Part shown: positions 9,390 to 17,619 of the stretch, piece after piece | Layout: each line of letters opens with the position of its first letter | Numbering within the stretch: the first letter of the stretch is position 1 | NCBI GenBank assembly: GCA_902787955.1 | Contig: CADAIJ010000007.1 | Span: 62,001 to 126,000 of the forward strand | DNA length: 64,000 nt | Reading direction: 5' to 3' | Source: an uncultured Erysipelotrichaceae bacterium | Lineage (GTDB): Bacteria; Bacillota_I; Bacilli_A; RFN20; CAG-826 | Translations under genes and position numbers: made by a program | The notes under the pieces: generated by a model | What the model was told of the DNA's origin: nothing | Seen by the model: only the letters and a program-made list of their open reading frames with translations | Databases searched by the model: none

Positions 9390-9803
9390 TTATTTATCTC
9401 CTTTCTTGATGACTCTGCAGCGGCATGGAAGTTTGTAGCCAGCTAAGCGGAGAGCTTCTCTAGCGGTTTCTTCTGGGACCCCTGCCATTTCAAACATCAC
9501 TCTATTAGTGCGGACAACTGCTACCCATTCTTCTGGAGAACCTTTACCAGAACCCATACGAACTTCAGCAGGTTTCTTAGTTTTTGCTAAGTGTGGGAAG
9601 ATTCTAATATAAACCTTTCCTTCTTTCTTGGTATAACGGGAGATGACGATACGAGCGGCCTCGATTTGTCTAGCGGTTATCCAAGCGCCGGTCACGGCTT
9701 GAAGACCATATTCACCAAAGGCAACTTCATTACCACCTTTGGATAAGCCTTCGTATTTGATACCGTGTGGACGACGATATTTAACTCTTTTTGGTTGTAA
9801 CAT
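9390..9803 (-). CDS. rplP: 50S ribosomal protein L16
   Basis: Large-subunit protein uL16, positioned near the A-site tRNA elbow and needed late in 50S assembly. The 137 residues start [14 protein letters not shown] and include [22 protein letters not shown]-type and [17 protein letters not shown] segments. The ATG overlaps the rpsC stop by one base (TAATG). Confidence 0.98.
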   Translation of the reverse strand: MLQPKRVKYRRPHGIKYEGLSKGGNEVAFGEYGLQAVTGAWITARQIEAARIVISRYTKKEGKVYIRIFPHLAKTKKPAEVRMGSGKGSPEEWVAVVRTNRVMFEMAGVPEETAREALRLAGYKLPCRCRVIKKGDK

Positions 9804-10471
9804 TATTTAGCGTCTCCTTTCTCGGCATCATCGAGGATTTCACCTTTACAGATCCAGACTTTAACGCCTAATCTTCCGTAAGGAGTGACAGCCTCTTTAT
9901 GAGCGTAATCGATATCAGAGCGGAGAGTGGTAAGAGGGACAATACCTTCTTTATAACCTTCGCTTCTAGCGATATCAGCGCCACCAAGACGACCAGATAC
10001 CATTGTACGGCATCCTTTAGCCCCGGCTTTTCTAACTTTTTGAATTGCTTTCTTTTGAGCAGTTCTGAAGGAAGCACGATTTTCAAGTTCAGTAGCAATC
10101 CATTGAGCGACTAAGTTGGCATCTAAATCAGGTTCTTTGACTTCGACGACATCTAAGCGGACAGTGCTACCTTTGAGCATCTTAGAGACTTCCTTTTTAA
10201 GGCGGTTAATATTAGCGCCTTCTTGACCGATGACGACACCTGGACGAGCAACGAAGAGTTGAATTGTAACTGCATAGCCGTCGTCAGCTTTACGTCTTTC
10301 GATTTCTAAGTGAGAGAGAAGAGCATCTTTGAGTTCTTTAGATAAATATTTACGAACTTTGATGTCTTCGTGGAGGAATTTTGCGTATTCTTGGTCATTT
10401 GCAAACCAACGATCATGCCAATTACGGTTGATACCAACACGCATACCTACTGGACTAACTTTTTGACCCAT
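9803..10471 (-). CDS. rpsC: 30S ribosomal protein S3
   Basis: Small-subunit protein uS3 at the mRNA entry tunnel with helicase-like function. The 222 residues start [24 protein letters not shown], contain the KH-type domain ([18 protein letters not shown]) and the C-terminal S3 domain ([24 protein letters not shown]). Length is normal. It overlaps rplP by one base. Confidence 0.98.
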   Translation of the reverse strand: MGQKVSPVGMRVGINRNWHDRWFANDQEYAKFLHEDIKVRKYLSKELKDALLSHLEIERRKADDGYAVTIQLFVARPGVVIGQEGANINRLKKEVSKMLKGSTVRLDVVEVKEPDLDANLVAQWIATELENRASFRTAQKKAIQKVRKAGAKGCRTMVSGRLGGADIARSEGYKEGIVPLTTLRSDIDYAHKEAVTPYGRLGVKVWICKGEILDDAEKGDAK

Positions 10472-10488
10472 ATTGTATTTTTTCCTCC

Positions 10489-10992
10489 TTATCTAGATTT
10501 GACCACAACTGTGATGTGGCATGTTCTTTTTACTAAGCCTGAAGCGGAACCTTTTGCTCTTGGAAGGTAACGTTTCATCTTTAAGCCATCGTTAGCATAG
10601 ATGGAATCAATGTAGAGAGATTCTTCATCCATACCGAAGTTATTGATTGCGTTCGCCGCAGCGGACTTAATAACTTTCATAACGATTGGGGAAGCAGCCT
10701 TATTGGTATTGTCGAGAATACCGAGGGCTTCGTTCACGCGTTTTCCTCTTACTAAATCAATAACGAGGCGCGCTTTACGTGGTGTGACACGCACGTTTTT
10801 CGCAGTAGCAGTTGCGGAAGTTACTTTTGGTTTAGCAGGAGCTTCCTTAACTTCTTCCTTCTTGCTAGCTTTCTTAGCGCGTGGCTTTTTAGCTTCTTTT
10901 ACTTCTTCAACAGGAGCTTCTTCAACTGGTTTTTCTTCTACGACTTTTTTAGCCTTAGGAGCAGCCTTTTTGGTTGTTTTTGTTTCTGCCAT
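10489..10992 (-). CDS. rplV: 50S ribosomal protein L22 with Lys/Ala/Glu-rich N-terminal tail
   Basis: Large-subunit protein uL22, whose loop lines the peptide exit tunnel. The normal protein begins at about residue 60 (TATAKNVRVTPRKARLVIDLVRGKRVNEAL) and ends with RAKGSASGLVKRTCHITVVV. The 167 residues are about 55 more than usual: the N-terminal tail ([22 protein letters not shown] onward, split here from a longer run) is rich in Lys, Ala, Glu and Pro and begins like the tail of L5. The ribosome binding site AGGAGGTTCAGAAAA is just upstream of the tail ATG. Confidence 0.95.
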   Translation of the reverse strand: MAETKTTKKAAPKAKKVVEEKPVEEAPVEEVKEAKKPRAKKASKKEEVKEAPAKPKVTSATATAKNVRVTPRKARLVIDLVRGKRVNEALGILDNTNKAASPIVMKVIKSAAANAINNFGMDEESLYIDSIYANDGLKMKRYLPRAKGSASGLVKRTCHITVVVKSR

Positions 10993-11006
10993 TTTTCTGA
11001 ACCTCC

Positions 11007-11300
11007 TTATTTCTTCTTGGCCGCAGCTTTATCTTCTGCGTTATTGCCATGGTGACCTTTGAATGTTCTTGTTGGAGCGAATTCACCTAATTTGTGACCG
11101 ACCATATCTTCAGTGACATAGACGGTGATGTGTTCGCGACCATTATAAACAGCGAAGGTGTGTTCGACGAATGAAGGGAAAATTGTCGAACGACGTGACC
11201 AGGTTTTGATAACTTCTTTACGGTTAGCGGCGTTTAAGGCTTCAACCTTTTTCATTAAAGATTCATCAACGAATGGTCCTTTTTTAATACTACGTGACAT
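11007..11300 (-). CDS. rpsS: 30S ribosomal protein S19
   Basis: Small-subunit head protein uS19. The 97-residue sequence starts [19 protein letters not shown] and includes [22 protein letters not shown] and [14 protein letters not shown], all conserved. A Lys/Ala-rich end ([12 protein letters not shown]) is normal for the family. It lies between rplB and rplV. Confidence 0.98.
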   Translation of the reverse strand: MSRSIKKGPFVDESLMKKVEALNAANRKEVIKTWSRRSTIFPSFVEHTFAVYNGREHITVYVTEDMVGHKLGEFAPTRTFKGHHGNNAEDKAAAKKK

Positions 11301-11318
11301 ATCTTATTTTCCTTTCAT

Positions 11319-12152
11319 TTATTTTTGATTACGTCTTCTAACGATTAATTTAGAAGAAGCTTTTTTGTTGCGTCTTGTCTTAACGCCAAGAGCACGTTTA
11401 CCCCAAGGGGTACGTGGGGCATCTCTACCAACTGGAGATTTACCTTCACCACCACCGTGTGGGTGATCATTAGGGTTCATAACAGAACCACGGACAGTTG
11501 GGCGAGTGCCTAACCATCTTGTTTTACCGGCTTTACCTTTGTTAACAAGGATGAAGTCCTCATTACCAACGATACCGATTGTCGCGCGGCAAGTAGCTAA
11601 GACTTTTCTAACTTCACCTGAGGCGAGACGGACAATGATGTATTTTCCTTCTTTACCTAAGATTTGCGCGCTTGTACCTGCGGCTCTACACATTTGGCCA
11701 CCCTTTCCTGGAGTGAGCTCAACGTTATGAACGAAGGTACCTTCTGGAATATTAGCAAGTGGTAATGCATTACCGACTTTAATATCGACATTTTCACCAG
11801 AGACGATCTTGTCTCCGACTTTTAAGCCTTGTGGGGCAATGATGTAACGCTTTTCACCATCAGCATAGCTGAGGAGAATGATATGAGCGTTGCGGTTTGG
11901 ATCATATTCGATCGCTTTGACGGTTGCGACGATTCCATCTTTGTTACGTTTGAAATCGACAATTCTATAACGACGTTTGTGACCACCACCGATGTGACGT
12001 GTTGTAATAACACCTTGGTTATTACGACCGCCAGTCTTGGTTAACTTAACTGTTAAACTTTTTTCAGGAGTGGATTTGGTAATTTCATCAAACGCCAATG
12101 TTGTCATATTACGACGTGATGGAGATGTCGGACTGTAAGTTTTAATTGACAT
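11319..12152 (-). CDS. rplB: 50S ribosomal protein L2
   Basis: Large-subunit protein uL2, needed for subunit joining and the peptidyl-transferase centre. The 277 residues start [19 protein letters not shown], contain [17 protein letters not shown] and the C-terminal block [18 protein letters not shown] with the conserved histidine. The length is standard. A 36-base gap separates it from rplW. Confidence 0.98.
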   Translation of the reverse strand: MSIKTYSPTSPSRRNMTTLAFDEITKSTPEKSLTVKLTKTGGRNNQGVITTRHIGGGHKRRYRIVDFKRNKDGIVATVKAIEYDPNRNAHIILLSYADGEKRYIIAPQGLKVGDKIVSGENVDIKVGNALPLANIPEGTFVHNVELTPGKGGQMCRAAGTSAQILGKEGKYIIVRLASGEVRKVLATCRATIGIVGNEDFILVNKGKAGKTRWLGTRPTVRGSVMNPNDHPHGGGEGKSPVGRDAPRTPWGKRALGVKTRRNKKASSKLIVRRRNQK

Positions 12153-12188
12153 TTCTTTTTCTCCTATATTTGGCCTATCTTACAAGGC

Positions 12189-12533
12189 TTATTCTTTGAA
12201 GAGGTCGAGTGCTTCGCCTTCAGCGATAGTCACAACTGCTTTCTTGAAACCAGGAATTGTTCCTTTATAGCGGCCACCTCTTGTGGTGCTAGTTGAGCGG
12301 ACGTTAACGATGTTAACACCGATAACTTTGACTCCGAAGACATTTTCGAAGGCTTTTTTAACTTCCACTTTATTAGCGGTTTTGCTCACTTTAACTGTAA
12401 CTTTGTTTTCTTCTTGCATGAGCTTCATTGTCTTTTCAGTGAGCACTGGTTCAATGATAGTATCGAAATCATGCACAGTAGCTTTAGATAAGTTTTTGGT
12501 ATCTTTAGCTTCAGCTTTCTTTGTTCTAGCCAT
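12189..12533 (-). CDS. rplW: 50S ribosomal protein L23 with short N-terminal extension
   Basis: Large-subunit protein uL23 at the tunnel exit, docking site for trigger factor and SRP. The core starts at about residue 21 (HDFDTIIEPVLTEKTMKLMQ) and continues through KVEVKKAFENVFGVKVIGVNIV. The 114 residues include about 20 extra N-terminal residues (MARTKKAEAKDTKNLSKATV), lysine-rich like the tails on L5 and L22. The ATG overlaps the rplD stop by one base. Confidence 0.97.
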   Translation of the reverse strand: MARTKKAEAKDTKNLSKATVHDFDTIIEPVLTEKTMKLMQEENKVTVKVSKTANKVEVKKAFENVFGVKVIGVNIVNVRSTSTTRGGRYKGTIPGFKKAVVTIAEGEALDLFKE

Positions 12534-13171
12534 TAGAGTAATGCCTCCTCAACTAATTTAACGCTGTCTTTATCCATGACGACGTGATCGAAGTACATAA
12601 GATCATAGACAGAAACGTTTGTAACACTGGTAACGACAACGTTAGCAATGTTTTGAGCGGATAAGATGACTTTTTCATCAATATCTTTAAGAACAATGAG
12701 AGTCTTGCCTTCCACTTTGAGAGCCTTGAGCATATTGACAACGTTCTTGGTTTTGATTTCTTCGAACTTGAAGCTATCAACGAGAACTAAGCCTTTATTC
12801 TTAACGAGGACACTATAAGCAGATTTGAGAGCTAACTTATGTTCTTTTCTATTTTGGGCTAATTTGTGATTTTGGACGCCTGTTGGACCAAAGACGGTAC
12901 CACCACCGACCCAAATTGGTGAACGGGAGGAACCAGCGCGGGCTCTACCTGTACCTTTTTGTCTCCATGGTTTTTTACCACCACCGCTAACTTCATCACG
13001 TTTCTTTGTTTTAGCGGTATCTTGACGCATATTTGCTTGGTAGACAACTACAGCATCATGCATCACTTGTTTATTTTCTTCAATTCCGAAGACTTCGGCT
13101 TTGAGGGAAACGCTTGATAATTCTTCACCAGTAGCGGAATAGACTGGAAGTTTAATTGTTTTGGCTGCCAT
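12533..13171 (-). CDS. rplD: 50S ribosomal protein L4
   Basis: Large-subunit protein uL4; its loop lines the exit tunnel, and in E. coli it represses the S10 operon through the leader RNA. The 212 residues include MRQDTAKTKKRDEVSGGGKKP, WRQKGTGRARAGSSRSPIWVGGG and a normal C-terminal domain. It starts two bases after rplC. If the rpsJ leader described below is regulatory, L4 is the first candidate ligand by analogy. Confidence 0.98.
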   Translation of the reverse strand: MAAKTIKLPVYSATGEELSSVSLKAEVFGIEENKQVMHDAVVVYQANMRQDTAKTKKRDEVSGGGKKPWRQKGTGRARAGSSRSPIWVGGGTVFGPTGVQNHKLAQNRKEHKLALKSAYSVLVKNKGLVLVDSFKFEEIKTKNVVNMLKALKVEGKTLIVLKDIDEKVILSAQNIANVVVTSVTNVSVYDLMYFDHVVMDKDSVKLVEEALL

Positions 13172-13173
13172 AA

Positions 13174-13905
13174 CTATTCTCCTTTCGCTTCTTCAGCTTT
13201 TGGTTCTTCAACCTTAGCTTCTTCAACAACTGGTGTGAGATCAACGAGAGGTTTTACAACTTCTTTTTGACCGAGTTGAGTTTTCACTGCACTTCTAACA
13301 GTAACGAGTGATTTCTTAGCACCTGGGACAGAGCCTCTAACTAAGATGTAATTCTTTTCTGCATTAACTTCGACAACGAGTTGGTTGAGGATAGTAGCAG
13401 ACTTGTTACCATGGTGACCAGACATCTTCTTTCCTGGGATAACACGTGCGTTATTACGACCGTTGTTAGCGAAGGAACCTTGTCCTCTATGGTAACCAGA
13501 TCCGTGACCTTTTGGTCCAATTGCATGACCCCAGCGTTTAATGACGCCTGCATAGCCACGACCTTTTGAGACACCGATAACGTCAACAACGTCACCAGCT
13601 TTGAAGATATCAGCAGTAACGGAATCACCGACATTATAGTTAGCGAGTTCATCACCTTTGATTTCTTTTAAGACCTTAGTAGCTTTAACTCCGGCTTTAG
13701 CGAAGTGGCCTCTTTCAGCCTTATTGACTTTGGATTCTTTCTTTTCTTCAAATCCAACTTGGAGAGCGTGATAGCCATCTTTTTCGATTGTCTTAACTTG
13801 AGTAACAACGTTTGGTAAGACTTCGATAACGGTGACAGCATACATAGTTCCATCTTGAGCGAAGACTTCTGTCATGCCCATCTTACGACCGAGAATTTCT
13901 TTCAT
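13174..13905 (-). CDS. rplC: 50S ribosomal protein L3 with acidic C-terminal tail
   Basis: Large-subunit assembly-initiator protein uL3. The sequence begins MKEILGRKMGMTEVFAQDGTM and has GRGYAGVIKRWG and GHGSGYHRGQGSF, family hallmarks. The 243 residues exceed the usual 206-215; the extra is an acidic C-terminal tail (VVEEAKVEEPKAEEAKGE). The last codons contain the AAAGGAG ribosome binding site of rplD, two bases before that gene. Confidence 0.97.
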   Translation of the reverse strand: MKEILGRKMGMTEVFAQDGTMYAVTVIEVLPNVVTQVKTIEKDGYHALQVGFEEKKESKVNKAERGHFAKAGVKATKVLKEIKGDELANYNVGDSVTADIFKAGDVVDVIGVSKGRGYAGVIKRWGHAIGPKGHGSGYHRGQGSFANNGRNNARVIPGKKMSGHHGNKSATILNQLVVEVNAEKNYILVRGSVPGAKKSLVTVRSAVKTQLGQKEVVKPLVDLTPVVEEAKVEEPKAEEAKGE

Positions 13906-13919
13906 CGTTAATGCCCTCC

Positions 13920-14231
13920 TTATAATTTGATGTCGATATCAACACCGGAAGGTAAGTCGAGCTTACGTAAGGTTTCGATTGTCTCCTTAGTAGGATTTGT
14001 GATATCGATCAATCTCTTGTGTGTTCTAATTTCGAATTGTTCACGAGAATCTTTGTACTTATGGACAGCACGTAAGATTGTGTAAACTTGTTTTTCCGTC
14101 GGGAGCGGAATAGGACCAACAACACCAGCCCCGGTTTTCTTAGCAGCTAAGACAATCTTTTCGACAGATGTATCGAGAAGCTTGTGATCATAAGCTTGCA
14201 AACGAACCCGAATGGATGTAATTTTTGCCAT
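13920..14231 (-). CDS. rpsJ: 30S ribosomal protein S10
   Basis: Small-subunit head protein uS10, also NusE in transcription antitermination. The 103 residues include [30 protein letters not shown] and [13 protein letters not shown]. The AAGGAGAAAAAAATTC sequence before the ATG provides the ribosome binding site. As the first gene of the cluster it follows the promoter and leader at 14232-14393. Confidence 0.98.
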   Translation of the reverse strand: MAKITSIRVRLQAYDHKLLDTSVEKIVLAAKKTGAGVVGPIPLPTEKQVYTILRAVHKYKDSREQFEIRTHKRLIDITNPTKETIETLRKLDLPSGVDIDIKL

Positions 14232-14358
14232 GAATTTTTTTCTCCTTTACTATTTTTCAGACTTTTGTCGACTACTCTTTACGAATTACCTGATCACCCG
14301 TTCATGACAACGCCTGTTGGTGTATCAGCAACCTCGCAAATCTACGCGGTCGACAACG
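14232..14358 (-). promoter_or_regulatory. Long structured 5' leader of the S10 operon
   Basis: Between the predicted transcription start (about 14358) and the rpsJ ATG lie about 127 untranslated bases. TTGTCGAC (minus-strand sense, 14349-14356) can pair perfectly with GTCGACAA (14265-14272), an 8-bp stem that closes a region of about 76 bases with smaller possible hairpins. This resembles autoregulatory leaders of ribosomal operons; regulation by L4 would be by analogy only. The T-rich run near 14232-14245 mostly belongs to the ribosome binding site region. Confidence 0.55.
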
Positions 14359-14364
14359 TGTAAT

Positions 14365-14393
14365 ATCATACGCTTATTAAATAATGCGTGCAA
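14365..14393 (-). promoter_or_regulatory. Promoter of the S10 operon
   Basis: On the minus strand TTGCAC (14388-14393) is followed by a 17-base spacer and TATGAT (14365-14370), a good housekeeping promoter. It is the only strong promoter seen upstream of rpsJ and probably drives the whole ribosomal cluster. Confidence 0.75.
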
Positions 14394-14417
14394 GTAAAAA
14401 ATTAAGATTTTATTTTT

Positions 14418-14441
14418 ATAAGGCGTGAGGAACACTAAAAA
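14418..14441 (-). repeat. Copy 1 of a 24-bp repeat downstream of paralogous membrane genes
   Basis: A 24-base sequence with core AAGGCGTGAGGAACAC (plus-strand reading) occurs here, about 49 bases after the stop of the 135-residue membrane gene. The identical 24 bases recur at 15103-15126, at nearly the same distance from the stop of the paralogue. It overlaps the T-run side of the terminator at 14437-14476. Confidence 0.85.
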
Positions 14442-14476
14442 TAGAGCCAAAATCGTTACTGAAAACCTCTATTTTT
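14437..14476 (-). terminator. Hairpin terminator after the paralogous membrane genes
   Basis: CTCTATTTTT (14467-14476) and AAAAATAGAG (14437-14446) on the plus strand form a 10-bp stem with a 20-base loop. Read on the minus strand the descending arm ends in a T-run. It separates the small membrane genes from the rpsJ promoter. Confidence 0.6.
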
Positions 14477-14489
14477 TGGTTATTTTTGG

Positions 14490-14897
14490 TTATTTTTTCC
14501 GCTTAAAATTTAATATTTTTTTGTAGATAAATCTGACTAGAATTGTTGAGCCCAAAACTAGAATTGCAAACAAACAAAACACGCAAATTGAAACATAATA
14601 ATCAATGAAATCGCTATTATAAAGCCTACAGTCAAACCATATTAAATACGCTTCACACCCCAGGATTAATACGCTAAGAACAAGAGCAATAATTCGATAG
14701 TTTCCATTATCAAGAACAACATTAATTATATACATAATTATACTTAAAATAATGAAAATATGAAAAAGCAAACGAAACGGGTCTTCAAAACTATTCTTCT
14801 TACTTCCTGCTATGAAAATAAATCCTGTTATGAAAAAAACATAAAACAATACTAAAGTTATTAAAGAAAAAATCCTGTTCCTTTTTGTTATTTCCAT
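14490..14897 (-). CDS. Small four-helix membrane protein, paralogue A
   Basis: Unrecognised 135-residue membrane protein with four hydrophobic segments (about 9-30, 43-62, 69-90 and 102-123) and a basic C-terminus (YKKILNFKRKK). It is clearly related to the 139-residue protein at 15172-15591: both share the pattern LFHI..xLSIxMYxxN..D...Y in helix 2 and a Glu-x-Tyr-Leu-x-x-x-Phe-Asp segment in helix 3. The two genes are tandem and followed by the same 24-bp repeat, so this is a local duplication. No catalytic or binding motif was seen. The ribosome binding site is weak (GTGGAAATTG), and the start overlaps the end of a possible 46-codon frame. Confidence 0.75.
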   Translation of the reverse strand: MEITKRNRIFSLITLVLFYVFFITGFIFIAGSKKNSFEDPFRLLFHIFIILSIIMYIINVVLDNGNYRIIALVLSVLILGCEAYLIWFDCRLYNSDFIDYYVSICVFCLFAILVLGSTILVRFIYKKILNFKRKK

Positions 14898-15028
14898 ATT
14901 TTTACAATTTCCACAAAGCTGTTACAATCCGCATTTACGTTATGAGCTGATGACGGGTATGACAAAAAAATAAGAAGATTCAAAACAGAAAAAAGCCAAA
15001 AAATGATTTTGTTCATAATATTTTTCAT
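14888..15028 (-). CDS. Possible small secreted peptide (46 residues)
   Basis: A short frame runs from ATG 15026-15028 to TAA 14888-14890, overlapping the start of paralogue A by ten bases. The peptide begins MKNIMNKIIFWLFSVLNLLI and has a Lys-hydrophobic-small-residue pattern like a signal peptide, with a possible cleavage site after SYPSSA (about residue 28), leaving an 18-residue mature part with one cysteine. No strong ribosome binding site was seen. It could be a real small gene, a remnant of a larger one, or chance; codon evidence is too short to decide. Confidence 0.3.
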   Translation of the reverse strand: MKNIMNKIIFWLFSVLNLLIFLSYPSSAHNVNADCNSFVEIVKIWK

Positions 15029-15102
15029 TTTTTATTCTATAAGAAAAATTGAATATATCAATATTTAAGACACTACAAAATCGAAACTAATAATTTCTTT
15101 AT

Positions 15103-15126
15103 ATAAGGCGTGAGGAACACTAAAAA
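15103..15126 (-). repeat. Copy 2 of the 24-bp repeat
   Basis: Identical over 24 bases to 14418-14441 and located about 46 bases after the stop of paralogue B. The surrounding intergenic DNA (14898-15171) otherwise holds only the possible small peptide and A/T-rich sequence. I see no clear hairpin terminator after paralogue B. Confidence 0.85.
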
Positions 15127-15171
15127 CATGCTCAAATACTTTACTAAATTCACGTAATTTTTGATGAAAAG

Positions 15172-15591
15172 TTAATGATTTTTTGATTTTGAAGAATACA
15201 AATATTTGATAACTTTAAAGAGAAAACGAAGGATAATTATCGATCCTAAACTCAAAATTCCCAAATAACAAAAAACACAAGTAGGAGCGACCGTGTTAAT
15301 GTTTTGTTCACTTAAAACACCAACATCAAAACAAACCAAATATATTTCCATTCCTACCATAATTATTCCAGCGGCTAGAACAATGAAATTATAGTATTTT
15401 GCTTCATCAAAAAAATCGTTAACTAAGTACATTGCTATGCTTAAGCATAGAGATATATGAAATAAAACTATAAAAAGATTAGGATTATTAGGATCTGTTC
15501 TATTACTAAAAAATAAAAATGAAAGCGATAAGAAAACAACAAACAATAATAGTGAAATAAAATACCAAATATTATCTTTTAGTAGTTTCAT
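15172..15591 (-). CDS. Small four-helix membrane protein, paralogue B
   Basis: Unrecognised 139-residue membrane protein, with four hydrophobic segments at about 9-28, 42-61, 69-90 and 104-127 and a basic tail (YLYSSKSKNH). It resembles paralogue A across its whole length, most clearly in VLFHISLCLSIAMYLVN and GMEIYLVCFD. A good ribosome binding site (AAGGAGATAAG) precedes the ATG, unlike paralogue A, so this may be the better-expressed copy. The gene is transcribed toward the S10 operon. Function unknown. Confidence 0.8.
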   Translation of the reverse strand: MKLLKDNIWYFISLLLFVVFLSLSFLFFSNRTDPNNPNLFIVLFHISLCLSIAMYLVNDFFDEAKYYNFIVLAAGIIMVGMEIYLVCFDVGVLSEQNINTVAPTCVFCYLGILSLGSIIILRFLFKVIKYLYSSKSKNH

Positions 15592-15713
15592 CTTATCTCC
15601 TTAACCTATCCAAAGAATAAATGATTTGAAGATGAATATTCCTTTTGAACAAGATTACTATTATTTGAATTAAAATAATTTTATAAATTAATTAAATTTA
15701 TTTCAATAATTCA

Positions 15714-16979
15714 CTATTTGGTTAATTTATATAGTTCTTCCATTCTTTCTTTAATTAATTTGGTTAGTTTATGGATTGTTTCTTTCTCTCCCAATTCTTC
15801 TTTTGTGAAAATCCTGTCTGGATAAAGTGTCTCTCCAATATAAACAGTGTTATGATGGAATGGTTTCCAAGGTTTCGCCATAAGGTAGAAATAAATAGGA
15901 GAATTGCTCATAAGAGCAAAATAAGCCGCTCCGTCATGAATTTCACCTAGTCCATCTTTAGTTAAATGGCCCTCTGGATAGATGGCTAAAACACCATCTG
16001 CTTTGAGGTGATTAATGCATTCTAAAAAGCACTTTGGATCCATTGAATTACTTACTCTTCTATATTCGATTGTCCAGAGCCATTTAAATAGTTTGGGATT
16101 ATTTTTACAGAGTTCTTCCGCTACAACAATTCTCATTCTTCTCGACATATAAGACATCATTAAGATAGGAGGATCGTAAAAAGAATAATGTTTGGAGACA
16201 ATTAATCCTCTTCCTCTTATTTTTCTATCTTTTCTAGAGGCATTTCCAACATAACGATATGATGTAGGCCAGACAATCCATTGGAATAATTTACAAGTAG
16301 CTTTAGCAACATCAAGGAATTTATGTTTGAAAGAAAATACATCATAAGTTTGCATTTTACGATAGAGAGTTAGTTTACGACCAAGTTCGATGACTTTATT
16401 GCGTAACATCTCACAAAGTTCTTTAACCTCATCAACAGAAGGATTAATTTTATCACAATAGTCTCTAAGATAAATTGGTTCACCGATAATAATGTTTGTT
16501 CGATGAATAGAATTATAGTGAGCGTCAATATAAGAAGGAATAATAGGCGCTCCTGTTCTTAAAGCAAGATAAACAACTGAAGGTTTAAATTGATGAACTT
16601 TACCATCATGAGATAAATGACCTTCAGGGAAAAGATTAATAATCTTTTTCTTCTTAAGTGATTTTTCAGCTTCCGCCATAAAAGACATATCACTGATTTC
16701 ACGATGGACTAAAATATTACCCATCATTTTTGACATCCAGCCAACAAATTTATGACGATATAAATCTTCACTAACTAAGCATCTCATATGTTTGAAAAAT
16801 GTGAGGTAAAGCATAGTGAAATAATCCATGATGGAAACATGGTTAGAAATGAGGATGGAACCACCTTTTAGCCGAGTTCTTGGGTGTTTTTTGAAGTAAT
16901 ACTTCTTATAACGAAAGTATAGTAAGGTCGGAATTGCAGCAGTAATTTTAGCGAAAACTCTAAATAAAAACTTAAGCAT
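15714..16979 (-). CDS. Double-domain PlsC-like acyltransferase
   Basis: Probable phospholipid acyltransferase (1-acylglycerol-3-phosphate type) at the membrane. Two acyltransferase modules lie in tandem in 421 residues. The first has a catalytic NH-x4-D motif (Asn46-His47...Asp52) and FPEG at 117-120; the second has KH-x4-D (His264...Asp269) and YPEG at 334-337. Single-domain PlsC proteins are about 200-250 residues, so this looks like an internal duplication or fusion. An N-terminal hydrophobic segment (residues 1-22) suits membrane attachment. The start overlaps the end of queH by eight bases; the link to queuosine genes is probably only transcriptional. Substrate unknown. Confidence 0.85.
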   Translation of the reverse strand: MLKFLFRVFAKITAAIPTLLYFRYKKYYFKKHPRTRLKGGSILISNHVSIMDYFTMLYLTFFKHMRCLVSEDLYRHKFVGWMSKMMGNILVHREISDMSFMAEAEKSLKKKKIINLFPEGHLSHDGKVHQFKPSVVYLALRTGAPIIPSYIDAHYNSIHRTNIIIGEPIYLRDYCDKINPSVDEVKELCEMLRNKVIELGRKLTLYRKMQTYDVFSFKHKFLDVAKATCKLFQWIVWPTSYRYVGNASRKDRKIRGRGLIVSKHYSFYDPPILMMSYMSRRMRIVVAEELCKNNPKLFKWLWTIEYRRVSNSMDPKCFLECINHLKADGVLAIYPEGHLTKDGLGEIHDGAAYFALMSNSPIYFYLMAKPWKPFHHNTVYIGETLYPDRIFTKEELGEKETIHKLTKLIKERMEELYKLTK

Positions 16980-17619
16980 TTTCTTTCCTCTTTTTCATCT
17001 CTTCATAAGAATAAATACAACCACAATATTGTTGTTCATAGAGATTATATTTTCTAACTAATTCATTGCGTTTAAGTTGGCCATTATTCTTTTTAAAATC
17101 AGAGTAAAAATATTTAACATTTGGATATTCTTTAGATAATTTTTCTCCAATTTCATTAAGCTTTTGAGCGTTTTTATATCTAGATATAGTCATAACTGTG
17201 GTTAAATAATCAAAACCGTTTTCTGAAGCATATTCCATCGCTTGTCTCATTCTTTTTTCATAACAAGTAAAGCAACGTAAACCACCTTCTGGAATATCTT
17301 TAAGTGGTTCTAAAGTTTTGTTATAGGTTTCATTATCATAAGGAACTTCAATTACTTTGATATCGTAACCGCAATCTCTCTTATAGCAATCAAGAAGGAA
17401 GTATAATTCGTTAAGTCTACGTCTATATTCTTCCTCTGGATAAATGTTTGAGTTATTAAACATGATTGTTATATCAAAATACGGGAATAAATAAGTAAGT
17501 GGATACGCACTACAAGGGCCACAGCAAGAATGGACTAAAAGTTTTGGCTTTTTTCCCAAAGAGGCGAGTTCTTGCAGGATTTTTTCTCCTTCTAGATAAT
17601 AATTCTTCTTATTTTCCAT
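16972..17619 (-). CDS. queH: Epoxyqueuosine reductase QueH
   Basis: Reduces epoxyqueuosine to queuosine in tRNA, the last step of the pathway; QueH replaces the cobalamin-dependent QueG in many bacteria. With the start at 17617-17619 ([13 protein letters not shown]) the protein has 215 residues. It contains the CCGPC motif (Cys32, Cys33, Cys36), CFTC (Cys116, Cys119) and YCGC (Cys199, Cys201), which bind the iron-sulfur cluster and a second metal in this family. A longer frame back to 17673 would run through the end of queA, so I reject it. The ATG overlaps the queA stop by 11 bases, in the operon tgt-queA-queH. Confidence 0.93.
   Translation of the reverse strand: MENKKNYYLEGEKILQELASLGKKPKLLVHSCCGPCSAYPLTYLFPYFDITIMFNNSNIYPEEEYRRRLNELYFLLDCYKRDCGYDIKVIEVPYDNETYNKTLEPLKDIPEGGLRCFTCYEKRMRQAMEYASENGFDYLTTVMTISRYKNAQKLNEIGEKLSKEYPNVKYFYSDFKKNNGQLKRNELVRKYNLYEQQYCGCIYSYEEMKKRKENA

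Noticed and set aside
14473-14501. Two GGTTATTTTT copies as a repeat array
   Set aside because: Only two copies with slight differences in A/T-rich 3' DNA; no spacer structure, so not a CRISPR or satellite.
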